From assembly GCA_964036665.1 (NCBI GenBank), contig OZ038527.1, positions 4,154,001 through 4,218,000 on the forward strand: 64,000 nucleotides of DNA, written 5' to 3'. The notes beneath the pieces were generated by a model. That model was not told the DNA's origin. It saw only the letters and a list, made by a program, of their open reading frames with translations, and made no database searches. The number at the start of each line of letters is the position of its first letter. Position 1 is the first letter of the stretch. Positions 45,792 to 56,004 of this stretch are shown here, one piece after another. The position numbers and the translations under genes are program-made. The stretch comes from Gordius sp. MW1 (lineage: Eukaryota > Nematomorpha > Gordioida > Gordea > Gordiidae).

Positions 45792-45977
45792 GTGACGCTT
45801 AGAGAAGATGAAGATCAGAATGTGATCTATATCAAATGGATACCCAAATGGAAGGTGGCCGATAGTTTGAAGAGCCGTATTCAGTTCTTTGATAATTTAA
45901 GGAAAAAAGAAAAAGAAAGGATGCATCTTTTTAATAGATCCTCAAATTCTTGTCACGAGAAAGGTGATGGTTTGTGA
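45792..45977 (+). CDS. Unrecognised gene, probable last exon G
   Basis: Preceded by a tttcaaag acceptor, open for 61 codons to TGA (45975-45977). It reads VTLREDEDQNVIYIKWIPKW, then KVADSLKSRIQFFDNLRKKE, and ends ...CHEKGDGL. Highly charged with a short Lys/Glu-rich helical segment. Clear coding composition, but the link to exons A-F is inferred from position and a compatible phase 0 (donor after 44197). It could belong to a separate gene. Confidence 0.5.
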   Translation: MTLREDEDQNVIYIKWIPKWKVADSLKSRIQFFDNLRKKEKERMHLFNRSSNSCHEKGDGL

Positions 45978-46710
45978 AGATTTTAAGTTTAAAACGAAAA
46001 AAAACTTGTTGTAATTACTTATAATGATATGTTTTGTATTTTGTAATTTAACACTTAAAACTGGATTTTGCACAATGGTTAGACGAATGCAATTTTTACC
46101 GATATATTTACATCGAGTGTATAAAAGTAAACAATAATACAGCGGTTTGTTCTTAAATCATATTTTTGATTCCTAATATGGTGTTATATATAAAGGAAAG
46201 TACCAAAAAATACATGGGTCATGCATGGCACGATCAAATTTTGAAACTTTTCAACTATTTTTCATTTTAGCCAGACCATGCATTGTTGAAGGGGGCTTAG
46301 GTTTTAAGTATCATAGTCAAAAATACTCGTTAAATTAATTTCAAACGTTAAGTTACCAGGAGCTTAATATACATTTATAACGTCTATCGCGCATAAAACT
46401 TCGGCTTAGTTAATGAAGTATAATAGTAAAGGCTAAACATTTTATAGACGACGATTTTTGAAACTTTATTTTAATCATTTAAAATATTTCAATTGATGTA
46501 TTGTATTGCATAATGATTGTTATCCTGTTAGAGGCTCAAACTTGTCAAATAGTAACGTTGTTAACCTACATCCTTTAGACTAAAATAAATAATACATCAG
46601 CGGTTTTCTTTTTTTTAACTATATTAACATTATAGCTAATCGCTAGGAATTGAAAGTAATCCGTTGTAATATTTAATTCATAAGCAAAGACGGTAGTAAA
46701 TAATTAGGAG
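45978..46710. other. Downstream sequence, no gene
   Basis: AT-rich; AATAAA occurs near 46586 (aaaataaataa), about 0.6 kb past the last stop. Confidence 0.4.
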
Positions 46711-47118
46711 TTTCTTCTTCTTCTTTACCGAGTGTCTAATCCCACACACACTTGTGGGGTTTGTTATGATAAGTTTCTTCCATCTTAATTGTGTAAGTGC
46801 CATGTCTTCATTTTTCTTCTTAGCTTTTATTAATTTGTCCACTCCCTGTCCACGTGACATGAGATAGTCCTCTTCTTATCTTCCCCGGTACCTCCATGTC
46901 CAATACATTTCGATTTACATTCCTCGTCTCACTTCTTAGTATATGCACACAACCTTAGCCGATTTTGCCAATCATGTCCGCCATAGGTTGAATACGCATT
47001 TTTGTCATGATTAAGTCATTCGTCATATGTTCGGCTACCCCAAGCTCCAACGTATTATTCTCACCCTAGCTTGTAATAATTTATTGTGGTGTTTAAAACC
47101 CATGTTTCACTTTCATAG

Positions 47119-48167
47119 AGTACTTGGAGAAAGCTTATGACACGGTCCCCCGCGATTTAATATGGTGGTGCCTGAGAAAACAAAATATCCCTGACGCATA
47201 TATACGGCTTATGAAAAATATTTATGAAGCCTCAAACTCTTGCGTTAGGACGACAGTTGGAGACTCTAAATCTTTTCGGGTTAAAATTGGATTACATCAA
47301 GGATCTGCTTTAAGTCCCTTTTTATTTAATATAATTATAGACACGATAACGAGTGACATTCAAAAGCCATCGCCATGGTGTATGCTATATGCCGATGATA
47401 TAGTACTATGCGAGGAAACAAGGGACAAAGTATTCGGAGAAGCCGAAAAGTGGTCGAAGCGCTTAGCTGGATATGGTTTAAAGGTCAACGATCGAAAAAC
47501 GGTATACATGGGAATGAACGGTACAAGCACCCCATCGCTGGATGACCATCTAAAGTACCCCAAAGTAGACAGGTTTACATACCTCGGCTCGATGCTACAT
47601 CAAGAGGGAGGTTGCACAACAGAAGTCAATGCCCGGATCCAAAAAGGATGGCTTAAATGGCGAAGTATATCCGGTGTAATGTGCGACAAGAAAATGCCAA
47701 TATGGTTGAAGAGCAAAGCTTACAAATCCATCGTAAGACCGGTGTTACTATATGGAAGTGGAACATGGGCACTAAACACCACGGAAGGCAAGCTATTACA
47801 AGCCACAGAGATGAGAATGATACGGTGGAGCTTGGGGTATACTAAGCTCGACCATATGACGAATGACTTTCTCATGACAAAAATGGGTATTCAACCTATG
47901 GCGGACATGATTAACGAAAATCGGCTAAGGTGGTATGGGCATATACTAAGAAGGGACACGGATGACGTAAATCGAAAAGTACTGGACATGGAGGTACCGG
48001 GGAAGAGAGGAAGAGGACGACCCCGTGTCACGTGGAAAGGGCAAGTCGATAAAGTTATGAAAACTAAAGAGATTAGTCAAGACATGGCACTCACCCGGTT
48101 AAGATGGAAGAAGCTTATCAAAACAAACCCCACGAATCTGGGACCCAATAACTGATAAAGAAGAAGA
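47119..48167 (+). mobile_element. 5'-truncated, young RTE-type LINE inserted into the older RTE copy
   Basis: Runs in the opposite orientation to the host RTE. The host reading resumes on both sides at the same codon region (..SIVRPVLL|YxSxTW.., minus strand), so the site is exact to a few bases. The 5' end is truncated just before RT motif A and the 3' end is TGATAAAGAAGAAGAA, matching the (GAA)n tail of the older copy. Any target duplication is very short. Confidence 0.8.
47124..48155 (+). CDS. RTE-type reverse transcriptase, open but lacking its N-terminus
   Basis: 343 codons without interruption, TGA at 48153-48155. The frame opens on TTG, not ATG: it is the interior of a longer polyprotein cut by 5' truncation, so the endonuclease and early RT fingers are missing. 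Motif A is at the very start (EKAYDTVPRDLIWW, residues 2-15), motif B is LHQGSALSPFLFN (57-69) and the catalytic motif C is YADD (89-92). The C-terminal RLRWYGHILRR and GKRGRGRPRVTW are the usual tail of RTE-type proteins. It would copy element RNA at a nicked target in the nucleus. Open frame and clean edges suggest recent insertion; it is unlikely to be expressed as a functional protein. Confidence 0.85.
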   Translation: MEKAYDTVPRDLIWWCLRKQNIPDAYIRLMKNIYEASNSCVRTTVGDSKSFRVKIGLHQGSALSPFLFNIIIDTITSDIQKPSPWCMLYADDIVLCEETRDKVFGEAEKWSKRLAGYGLKVNDRKTVYMGMNGTSTPSLDDHLKYPKVDRFTYLGSMLHQEGGCTTEVNARIQKGWLKWRSISGVMCDKKMPIWLKSKAYKSIVRPVLLYGSGTWALNTTEGKLLQATEMRMIRWSLGYTKLDHMTNDFLMTKMGIQPMADMINENRLRWYGHILRRDTDDVNRKVLDMEVPGKRGRGRPRVTWKGQVDKVMKTKEISQDMALTRLRWKKLIKTNPTNLGPNN

Positions 48168-48924
48168 ACACCGGTCATACGATGGATTTGTGTTTTGCTC
48201 TTCAACCCTAATGGCATTTTATTGTCGCACATTACATTGGATATACATCGTCACCCTTTTTCCGGGCATTGACTTCTGCTGCACAACCTCTTGATTTAAC
48301 ATCGAGCAGAGGCATGTAAACGTGACTTACCTTTGGGTTCTTAGATTTTTCGGCCTCTTCGAATACTCTCTCCTCTGTTTCTTCGCATAATACTACCATC
48401 GGCATATAGCTTACACGATAGCTCTTGAATGTCTCTCGTTATCGTGCCCATAATTATATTAAACAAAAAGGGACTAAAGGCAGAACCTTGATGAAATCCA
48501 TTTTTAACCCGAAAAGATTAAGAGTCTCCAACTGTCGTCCTAACGCACGTAATTGAAGCTTCATAAATATTTTTTTTCTTAAGCCCTATATATTCGCCAG
48601 GGATACTTTGTTTCCTCGAGCACCACCATATTAAATCGCGAGGCTGTCTTACCAAATCGATAAATACCATATATAGGTTTCTTCTCTTTTCAGCATATTT
48701 ATCCATCATTTATCTTAGTGCGAAGATTTGGTCGATAGTAGATTTCCCGGCCACAAATCCAAATTGGTTAGCCGATATTTCCACCTCGATTTTCAGCCTT
48801 GTTACTAAAATCATCATAAACTTCAAGGAGTGACAAGTTACCTTAATACCCCTATAAATTCTCACTCCTAAGGGTCTTTTTTGCCTTTGAATAGGGGTAT
48901 AATCGTGCTTGCTCTCCATTAATT
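48168..48924 (-). pseudogene. Reverse transcriptase remnant of the older RTE copy
   Basis: Minus-strand fragments read NQFGFVAGKSTIDQIFALR, RDLIWWCSRKQSIPGEYI and ASITCVRTTVGDS, parallel to the plus-strand copy (RDLIWWCLRKQNIPDAYI). Frameshifts and stops separate the pieces. Confidence 0.8.
48874..48924. repeat. Target-site duplication (51 bp), left copy
   Basis: GTCTTTTTTGCCTTTGAATA ... TTGCTCTCCATTAATT; matches 51751-51801 with one substitution (T/A near the middle). Flanks the LINE at 48925-51750. Confidence 0.9.
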
Positions 48925-49022
48925 TTTTTTTTGAATTTACATACTTTATTAAAAAAGAAGTTTTAAATATAAAGTGGAATTAATAAAAAGATACAAGAAC
49001 AAAAATATTTATAAAAAAAAGA

Positions 49023-49551
49023 TTAAAACACATTATCCGTTTCTTCATCTTCTTTAAGAATGGGCATTGAATCCATCAAAGAATAAAAATTGGATATAGC
49101 AATCGCAATGGCAATTGATTGTCTTAGTAAAAAATTATTCGATATTTTAGAATGAGGCGAGCGTTTATTGAGTTCTTTAAAAAAATTTAATGCGCTCTTT
49201 CCAAACGTCCCTGAGCACGACGAGACTATAGGAATAAAAATGGAGGTTTCTGACAAAGCTGAGTATTTTAAGGATTTACGATGCTCTGCAGATCCTAGGG
49301 GGTCGTGAGTATCGTTGGAGGGTGCAAACAGGTCAATACAGGTGTGGTCCCATTTTAAGAAAAGGCCTTTATCCCATGGGATAAGTGACGAACCGTCAGG
49401 ACGCATCCGCCCTTCGAGAGAGGGATCTGACGTTTAAAGGATGGAAGGAACTTTTGCCCGTTTGGGGCAGCTTGAAGCAGTATACTTATTTTTTGGTGCC
49501 TACTATACCGGCTTTTGTTAAATTTACAATGCAGAGGGTGACGCGCTTCTT
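49023..49551 (-). pseudogene. C-terminal region of the YLDD-type LINE protein
   Basis: Frame with HTCIDLFAPSNDTHDP, SETSIFIPIVSSCSGTFGKS and SNNFLLRQSIAIAIAISNFY, ending shortly before the tail. Just upstream, ARHPLHCKFNKSRYSRHQKI completes a zinc-finger-like C-x2-C...H...C with the part beyond the MITE. Collinear with the 35377-35580 fragment. Confidence 0.65.
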
Positions 49552-49727
49552 CATGGGCGTACGCAGGTTTTGAATTAGGGGGGGGCAAAACGTTCAAAAG
49601 TTCATTTAGAGGGGGGCAAAACATAATTTTTTTTAATTTTTCAATGTTTTTGCATTGAAAAATTTTTTTTTTCATAAATTAGGGGGGGGCAGCCGCCCCC
49701 CCCTGCCCCCCCCTGCGTACGCCCATG
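49552..49727 (-). repeat. hAT-type MITE (CATGGGCGTAGCC family), copy 13, nested in the LINE
   Basis: CATGGGCGTACGCAGG ... CCTGCGTACGCCCATG; perfect inverted ends and a perfect 8-bp duplication cgcttctt (49544-49551 and 49728-49735). Reversed orientation. Very well preserved. Confidence 0.97.
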
Positions 49728-50221
49728 CGCTTCTTCATCTACAAGTGAATTACAAAGCCGGCAGGGGTATGGGGACGTGTATTTACAGCCCAAGCGGAGG
49801 GCTATGTTGAAGGACAGGGTAGGGTTCTCTAAAAACATTCCCAAAAGCTTACTAGGGTAAGCTTCAAGCCATTCATGACCGGATTGGTCGAAAGCCAATG
49901 ACCTAAGATTGCAATGCTGTTTGGCGTCGCATGTCGAGAGAAGGTAAGCAACGGACTGCGACACCAAACTTGCATCCAAATCTTTTTGGGCATATGATTG
50001 TGAGATGTCAACTCCTAAATTGACATTCTCATTCCATAGAGATAAAACTTGATTTATAGAGGGGTTGAGTGAGAAAGGGACAAGGTCGTTAATAGATTGT
50101 TTAAAAGAAAGGGAGGAGGAAATAAAGGCGGCTAAGGAAATCGCAGTTGGGGAGCGAATACCTAGATCGCCGGATTTTGTGGGAGGAGTGGCTTGAAGCC
50201 AAGTAAAAGAAATATTTAAAA

Positions 50222-51127
50222 TTAATTCAAGTGTGAATTTAAAAAGTGTTTATAATTGTGTAAAACATCTTTAAATAAAAAAGCTTGCGTGGAGCGCAAG
50301 CTGAATAAAATTTTGCTAGTGTTGTAATAATTTTTTATAATGTAAAAGGAATGATGAGAGGGCATAGATTTAAAAATGTCTAATTTGGTTTTTAAAGAAG
50401 AAAGGTGTTTGTCTAAAAAGTTTTTGAGGCACTCAGGGCCCCCGATAGGTGCGCCTAAAACATACATATTGACTTTTTTAATTTTGTCAAAGTTAAAAAT
50501 CTTTGGGTGAATATTATCCAAGTCAGAATATATTTCACTTTTAGAGGCGTTTAAACATAAGTTTAGAGTGGGGAAAAAAGCATGTATTACATCTAGTGCT
50601 TGGACTAGGTTGTCAGATGTGCCAACAAGAGTGGCGTCATCTAGATACCAGACATTAAGGTGAGTTTACAATGTTTGTTAATTTCGTTAATTAGGTGATT
50701 TATAGCAAAACAGAATACAGGGGGGCCTAGGGGGTCACCTTGTTGGATCCCTTCTGCGGATTCAAGGAAAAATTCTCCAAATTTCAAAATCGAAGGACAT
50801 CCGTAACTTAAAATGATGTAGTTGGTGTATTGGGGAAATAGCTTGATAAAATCGTTGATGAAGGCTGTGCGGCGTTCAGTTTTATAAAGGAGTCCCAGAG
50901 GGGCGGCATGGTTAGCTATCTCGCACCCTCCTTTGACCCCAAAGCCTAGTTGATGCGGAATTAAAGTAAGGGTCAATATAGGTTTGATCGCCGAACAAAT
51001 TAATTTGGAAATAATTCTTCGAAAGACACCCGCCGATAGCGATAGGCCTGGCTGAATTGTCGGCCTTCCTTATAGCTAAAAGCTTAGCTCCAAAGACTAT
51101 GGGCGTTATTTTTAGGTATACTCCCAT
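50222..51127 (-). pseudogene. Reverse transcriptase core of the YLDD-type LINE
   Basis: Order on the minus strand: KADNSARPIAIGGC (near 51060), QLGFGVKGGCEIANHAAPLG (near 50950), a segment NDFIKLFPQYTNYIILSYGC, motif B GIQQGDPLGPPVFCFAINHL (near 50740), motif C WYLDDATLVG (near 50645) and then NASKSEIYSDLDNIHPKIF. The frame shifts at least between motif B and motif C. Catalytic aspartates are still visible. Confidence 0.75.
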
Positions 51128-51750
51128 TGACTAAAAGGTTACAAAATTTGGTGAGTATGTCTAGTAAGATAGAGGAGTTATTATTATCAATTGTTATAAG
51201 ATCTTTTTAAAAAATTGGTTTTATGCCGTCGAGACCACCTGCAGAATCCATAAAAAAGGATAAGATGGCATCTCGAATGTCTGGACTTAAAAGCAATATC
51301 TGAAGGTTACGAGGGCGATAGGTAAGTAGACAATAGACTCTGGGGATGCTTGAGAACCATTTCTTCTTATGATTTTTGTGAAGGACTCAAAAATGAATTG
51401 TCTTCTTCTAGTTATCTCATTCCACTTTTGATGTTAAATGAGTGAATTTTTCTAGAGATTATATTCCCTTTTTGTTTTGGGGTTAATATTTGGGATTCCT
51501 TTCTATCCATGTTCTATGCTGGAGGGCTGTTTTGACTGTCAAAATTTAAAATTGATTGTTTAATATTATGAGTGATATTTGCTTCCTTGTCTTGAGGAAT
51601 GGATAAAATGTAAAAAGAGAATTTAAATAATTTCTCCCAATAGAATAGGTTCTGAGGGATAGAAATAATATTGTTAAGTAAGTTTATTAAAAACTGTTGC
51701 ATGCACGCCGGGCCCCCTTGGAATTCTGGATATGGTTGGTGGGAATGCTT

Positions 51751-51801
51751 GTCTTTTTTGCCTTTGAATAGGGGTAAAATCGTGCTTGCTCTCCATTAAT
51801 T
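51751..51801. repeat. Target-site duplication (51 bp), right copy
   Basis: Matches 48874-48924 with one substitution; the older RTE sequence resumes directly after it. Confidence 0.9.
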
Positions 51802-52829
51802 AAAAATTCGCTCTTCTACCAATATCTTCTTAAAGAGGTTCGTTATGGTCGTTACTCAACGGCATCCGAGCAATGCTTCCATAGGTATTCTATCTGGGCC
51901 ATCGCCTTTCCTTTTTGTGTTATAACTACGTTCTCCTGGAATAGTTTAACCATACTTATATTTGGCTAATATCAGGAAGGGAATCTTTGCCATTTGCAAC
52001 ATTCATAAGTTACTTAAGATATCCTTTCCATCACTTACTTTGACATAAATAAGGTTTAACCCTTCTCGTTTTTGCCGTCCCAAAGGACTCCAACATAGTG
52101 ACTTTTTCTTCTCCCTTATCTTGGCCAATTTGTACTAAGCCTGTCGACCTTTTTATGATCCAGTTTGTTTGCCATCTAGGTGTACGCGGTATTCGCTATT
52201 GCAATCGCCTTTTTTGCAGCTCTCTTTACCTCCCTATACTCTTGATAGTCTTCCGATATTTCTTATGTTTGCCACCATTAACATAAATTTTTGTTTCTTT
52301 CGATGAAATCCCTAACCGATTGATCCCTCCACTATAGTTCCCTATTCATAGCTTTGTCCCCTTTAGCCTGTCTAGAACCAGAACCGCAGTTTCCTTTATG
52401 TCCTCAGTTAGTGTCTCTCAATCGTCACGTTCCTTTGCAACTTCCTTGCACCCAAGTGTGAGGAGGCTTTTTAATGATATTTATCATTTGCCGACTTATC
52501 CCTTAGCTTTTGTATCGAATACGAGGTTCATAAACCCTTCTTCTTTAGGGAAATATCTTTCTTTCAAGATCCATCACAAGTGGACGATGTTGCCAGGCGT
52601 TTGCCTCTTCCGATATTATTTTGCAATCTTTGATACGCCATAAGTCCTTTCGCCGTATGAGCAGATAGTCAATTTGACTATTATGCCTCCCACTTCAATA
52701 AGTCAATTAGGTGTTAACGATCGCCATGTTGTATGGTTATGATACTTAAAAAAGTCGATCCCTTCATTGTTCTTCATACCATGCCCATAGCCTCCATTAT
52801 TTTGTTCATACCTGAGGCGATCTTACCCT

Positions 52830-53250
52830 ATAAGGGCGTTGAAATCCGCCACAATGATTAGCTCTTCTTCCTGTCCTATTCCTTGTATTTCCTTTTTCCA
52901 AAGAATTGAAGATATGTCTTTCTTTCCATACACCAAAATGCGCACATCATGGTTAAGAGGCCCCCTTGATCTGCATTCTTCACCCACATTGACCTGTCAG
53001 ATCAGCGCTTGACTTCCACCACCTTGTCCTGGAACGATTCGCTTAGAACGATAGCCACCCCCTTACTACGATTTGGTGACCCCCTGTATAATAGGTTGTA
53101 TCCTTCTCCTAACTCCTGAGTTATGAATCCGTTCCACCTCGTCTCCTGTAGAAAGGCGATGTGTACCCTCTTCTTTTAGCATTTGCGCGACCTTGATGCT
53201 CTATCCCGTCAACATGCCTACATTCCAGCATGTTATACGCATTCTTCCCA
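52830..53250 (-). pseudogene. Endonuclease (AP-type) remnant of the older RTE copy
   Basis: Minus strand reads RITCWNVGMLTG (family: 'RIATWNVGTLTGK'), then ERIHNSGVRRR, GRKDIS-like and QEEELIIVADFNALIG (family: 'IVIGGDLNGHVG'). Stops and frameshifts interrupt it. It nicks target DNA in active relatives. Confidence 0.65.
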
Positions 53251-53466
53251 CAACTAATTCCCTTTATCGCCTTCGTTGTGAGTCAGGCAGTAACCTAATG
53301 TATTTTTTTCACGAAGGGGAGACACAGTGCCCGTCGTTTGCGTAGGATGCCCCAGCTTTCTGTTGTAAAGTTTTGTTTGAAACCATCATGATCTTGGAGT
53401 TGGTTTCTTACAGCCGGTTTCCGATCTGACGCCAACCCTACATCCATACGGACTTAGTGCCGTCGT

Positions 53467-54290
53467 AGGTAATGTTTAAATAATTAAGGGTTTAAAATAC
53501 ATAAAAGACCTGCAAATATTTATTCGATGTTTGCTTTACATATTTTTTACAACGACATCTACCATTTAAAAAATTTAGCGTTTATTCTAACGTCCGTTTA
53601 TTTCCTCGGTTGAAATGGAGTGAAATAGTTATCCTTTCACCAAAAATTACAGTTATATTGAGAATCAATAGCATACAATAGATTTGCTAAAGTTTAGGCT
53701 ATACGAATTATGAAGTTATATAGTTTTTTTATAGGTGAGGTACAATACTTAAGAGCAACACTTGAATAAACCTTTCATACTACTGTAATTTCTAAGGAAA
53801 TCATTTAAGGATTTAAGTTGCACATTAAAAACTACATAGTAAACATTTTGAGATGTAATGCACAGACAAAAGAAAAATGGACTTTCAAAACTAGGATACC
53901 AAGCAATTAAATGCCTGGAAACGTTACGAACATTAAATATCTCTAATAAAAATTATGTTTAAGTTAAAATATCTAATGTCTTATATCATATTTTTATGTT
54001 AAATATTAGTTTCTTTGACTCGGTATTTATTTAAATCACATATCTATGTACAACATTTTAATATTAGCTAAATAAGAATAATGTAATTACACTTTCAATT
54101 GTTAAATGTTTTAGGTTTTAAGGCACATTTGCAGTATACTATTTGAATAAACAAATTTTAATTAAAAATTTTAATCAAGATAAAATTTGAAGGTTTTTTG
54201 TGCAACATATCGAACCATGTTCGCGTACATAATGTCTATTATTTAAGAGCTTTATCGTCGTTTTAATTAGGATATTCGTATAATTTTTAT
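53467..54290. other. No gene seen
   Basis: AT-rich sequence beyond the RTE 5' end. Confidence 0.5.
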
Positions 54291-54439
54291 CATGGACGTA
54301 ATCAAAGGGAGGCAGGAGGGGCTTCTGCCCTTCTTTCTAATTAAATTTCTAGATGGTGATATTGTTAAAAATTTTAAACTAACATTTTTTTGCCCCTCCC
54401 TTATTAATGTTCACCAAGATTTAGCTAACTACGCACATT
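54291..54439 (+). repeat. hAT-type MITE (CATGGGCGTAGCC family), copy 14
   Basis: CATGGACGTAATCAAAGGGAG at left and TAGCTAACTACGCACAT at right, with TTTGCCCCTCCCTTATTA inside; decayed. Confidence 0.75.
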
Positions 54440-54921
54440 TTCTTTTAAAATTCATTTTAAAAAACATTACCAGACTGTGCATTAATAAAATGTATGAATC
54501 CTAAATGATAAGCTGATAAGCCAGATTTTAATATTTATCATTGTCTATTAAATCTACTTATTATTCGCTAATTTCATTACAACATAATTTGAAATTTTTA
54601 ATTGTATTGTGAGATTTAAAAGCTTGCTCAAGTTATTATGTTTTTTATTTTTTTATGTATTTTATTAAACAAAGTCTTGAAGACTAATAATTAAAAACGC
54701 CGTTTTAAAATGTTTAAACTGGTCACGTTTAATAAGGGTGAAACAACTTAAATCCATTAACAGAAATATTCGCATTTGTCGTGTACAGTCATTTTAAGTC
54801 CTTATATCATATTATTCAAGATTTGCGTTCCTGTTAAATCATAATTGTAATTTTGTTTTGATTCGGTTAACTCATTAATTAATTCTTGTCAAGCAATAGA
54901 GTAGTCAAAGTTCTTACAATA

Positions 54922-55260
54922 AGGAACTAGCGCTAGTTTATCGTTCCTTCCCTCAAAACGTGACTAATTAAGTTCCAAGTTTCTACTTTTTAAATGAAAG
55001 GAGTTCAGTTCATTTAAAAGTGCATTTTTAATAAATTTTATAGGTATAAATAAAAAGCCTTTATTAGACCAAGTTATATTATTACATTTTATTTATTAAT
55101 TATCCATTAACAAATGACTCCTTGACTTTTATAGAGTAATATTCCAAAATCGAATAAGCTAGTTATTTAATCATTTAAAACTTTATTTATGCTAAATAGT
55201 CTTTCAGCTGATAAAAGTTGTTTTTAAGAAAAATCTTGAAATAAACTATAGCTGATATCA
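54922..55260 (-). mobile_element. Decayed hAT element with transposase fragment
   Basis: AAGGAACTAGCGCTAGTTTA and AAGTTCCAAG at the left resemble the GGAACTAGTTCC subterminal repeats of the 2115-2963 element. On the minus strand LLSAERLFSINKVLND, then a stop, then GILLYKSQGVIC matches the hAT dimerisation domain. Borders unclear. Confidence 0.6.
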
Positions 55261-56004
55261 TAAGATTTGACCAAACCTACGGTTTTGTTAATCATAATTA
55301 AAATATTCCTAGTCTAAAAAGGAAATTTACTAAGACTTTCTTTTAACTAGAGTATGAAAAAAAGTAGAATTGTTCATCTGTAAATCTTCTACACTTTTAT
55401 TCCATTTCCCAAGTAAACCAAAGGTGAATTAGATGAATGAAGGCAGCTTATTTTCCTGTCACAAAAATGAACACTAATTAAAAACTTGTTTCGAATTGAT
55501 TTTTTAAGATTACCTATTAATAATTCTTTGGTGCCCTATCAACTCGCCGAAAACCATCTTGCCGAATTCACCCTGGGACATTAGTGACCATCTCCACATT
55601 ATTATAAAGAAGGCCCTAACCTTTTATAATAATTATAATACTATAAAAAATACCTATACTATAACTTTAATCCGAAATTCAATGATTTATGGTTTTTTGT
55701 TGGGGGACTTTTTTTAACATTGGGACATTTAATTCGGCAAGATGGTTTTCGGCAAGTTGACGGGCCTTCTTTTTAATATACTTTCTTAATGATTCACACC
55801 TAACCAATGGACCTGCGTCAGCCCTTAACCAATTTATAAAGAGGCTGAATACCATGTGCCAAACAGCTAAAAGAGAAAAAAATAATATTTAAAGTAATTT
55901 ACTTAGCGATACCCCGTGATAAATTTGCCATCGTGTTCGGTTGACCTTTAAAAGTTTTATTGATCAAATTAGTGGTCCTCTTTTTTATCAAGTATTTGGT
56001 CCTA
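55261..56004. other. No gene; small inverted motif
   Basis: GCCGAAAACCATCTTGCCGA (55547) and TCGGCAAGATGGTTTTCGGC (55733) are reverse complements about 170 bp apart, so a small inverted-repeat unit of about 210 bp lies at roughly 55540-55760. Confidence 0.6.

Larger units (their letters stand above)
48925..51750 (-). mobile_element. Non-LTR retrotransposon with YLDD reverse transcriptase (clade unassigned)
   Basis: Minus-strand LINE inserted into the older RTE copy. Its 3' end is at 48925, starting with a T-run on the + strand (a short poly(A) on its own strand). Fragmented frames give ARPIAIGGCLSK, QLGFGVKGGCEIA, GIQQGDPLGPP, NVWYLDDATLVG, a CRLCNSLVDEEA zinc-finger half and a C-terminal FGKSALNFFKEL. 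Motif set and catalytic YLDD differ from the RTE proteins. A MITE (49552-49727) splits the zinc finger. Probably 5'-truncated. Confidence 0.8.
46711..53466 (-). mobile_element. RTE-type LINE, old near-full-length copy, interrupted twice
   Basis: Minus-strand non-LTR retrotransposon. It runs from a 5' end near 53466, through an endonuclease remnant (52830-53250) and RT remnants (51802-52700 and 48168-48924), to a 3' end at 46711 with a (GAA)n tail. Internal identity is interrupted by a plus-strand RTE insertion (47119-48167) and by an unrelated LINE (48925-51750). After removing the two insertions and the duplicated 51 bp, about 2.8 kb remain, near the usual length of RTE elements. Many stops and frameshifts; inactive. 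Confidence 0.8.

Noticed and set aside
49552-49727. Mutator-like assignment of the MITE from an apparent 10-12-bp flank repeat
   Set aside because: Shifting the border to CATG...CATG gives 8-bp duplications in all well-preserved copies, which fits hAT instead.
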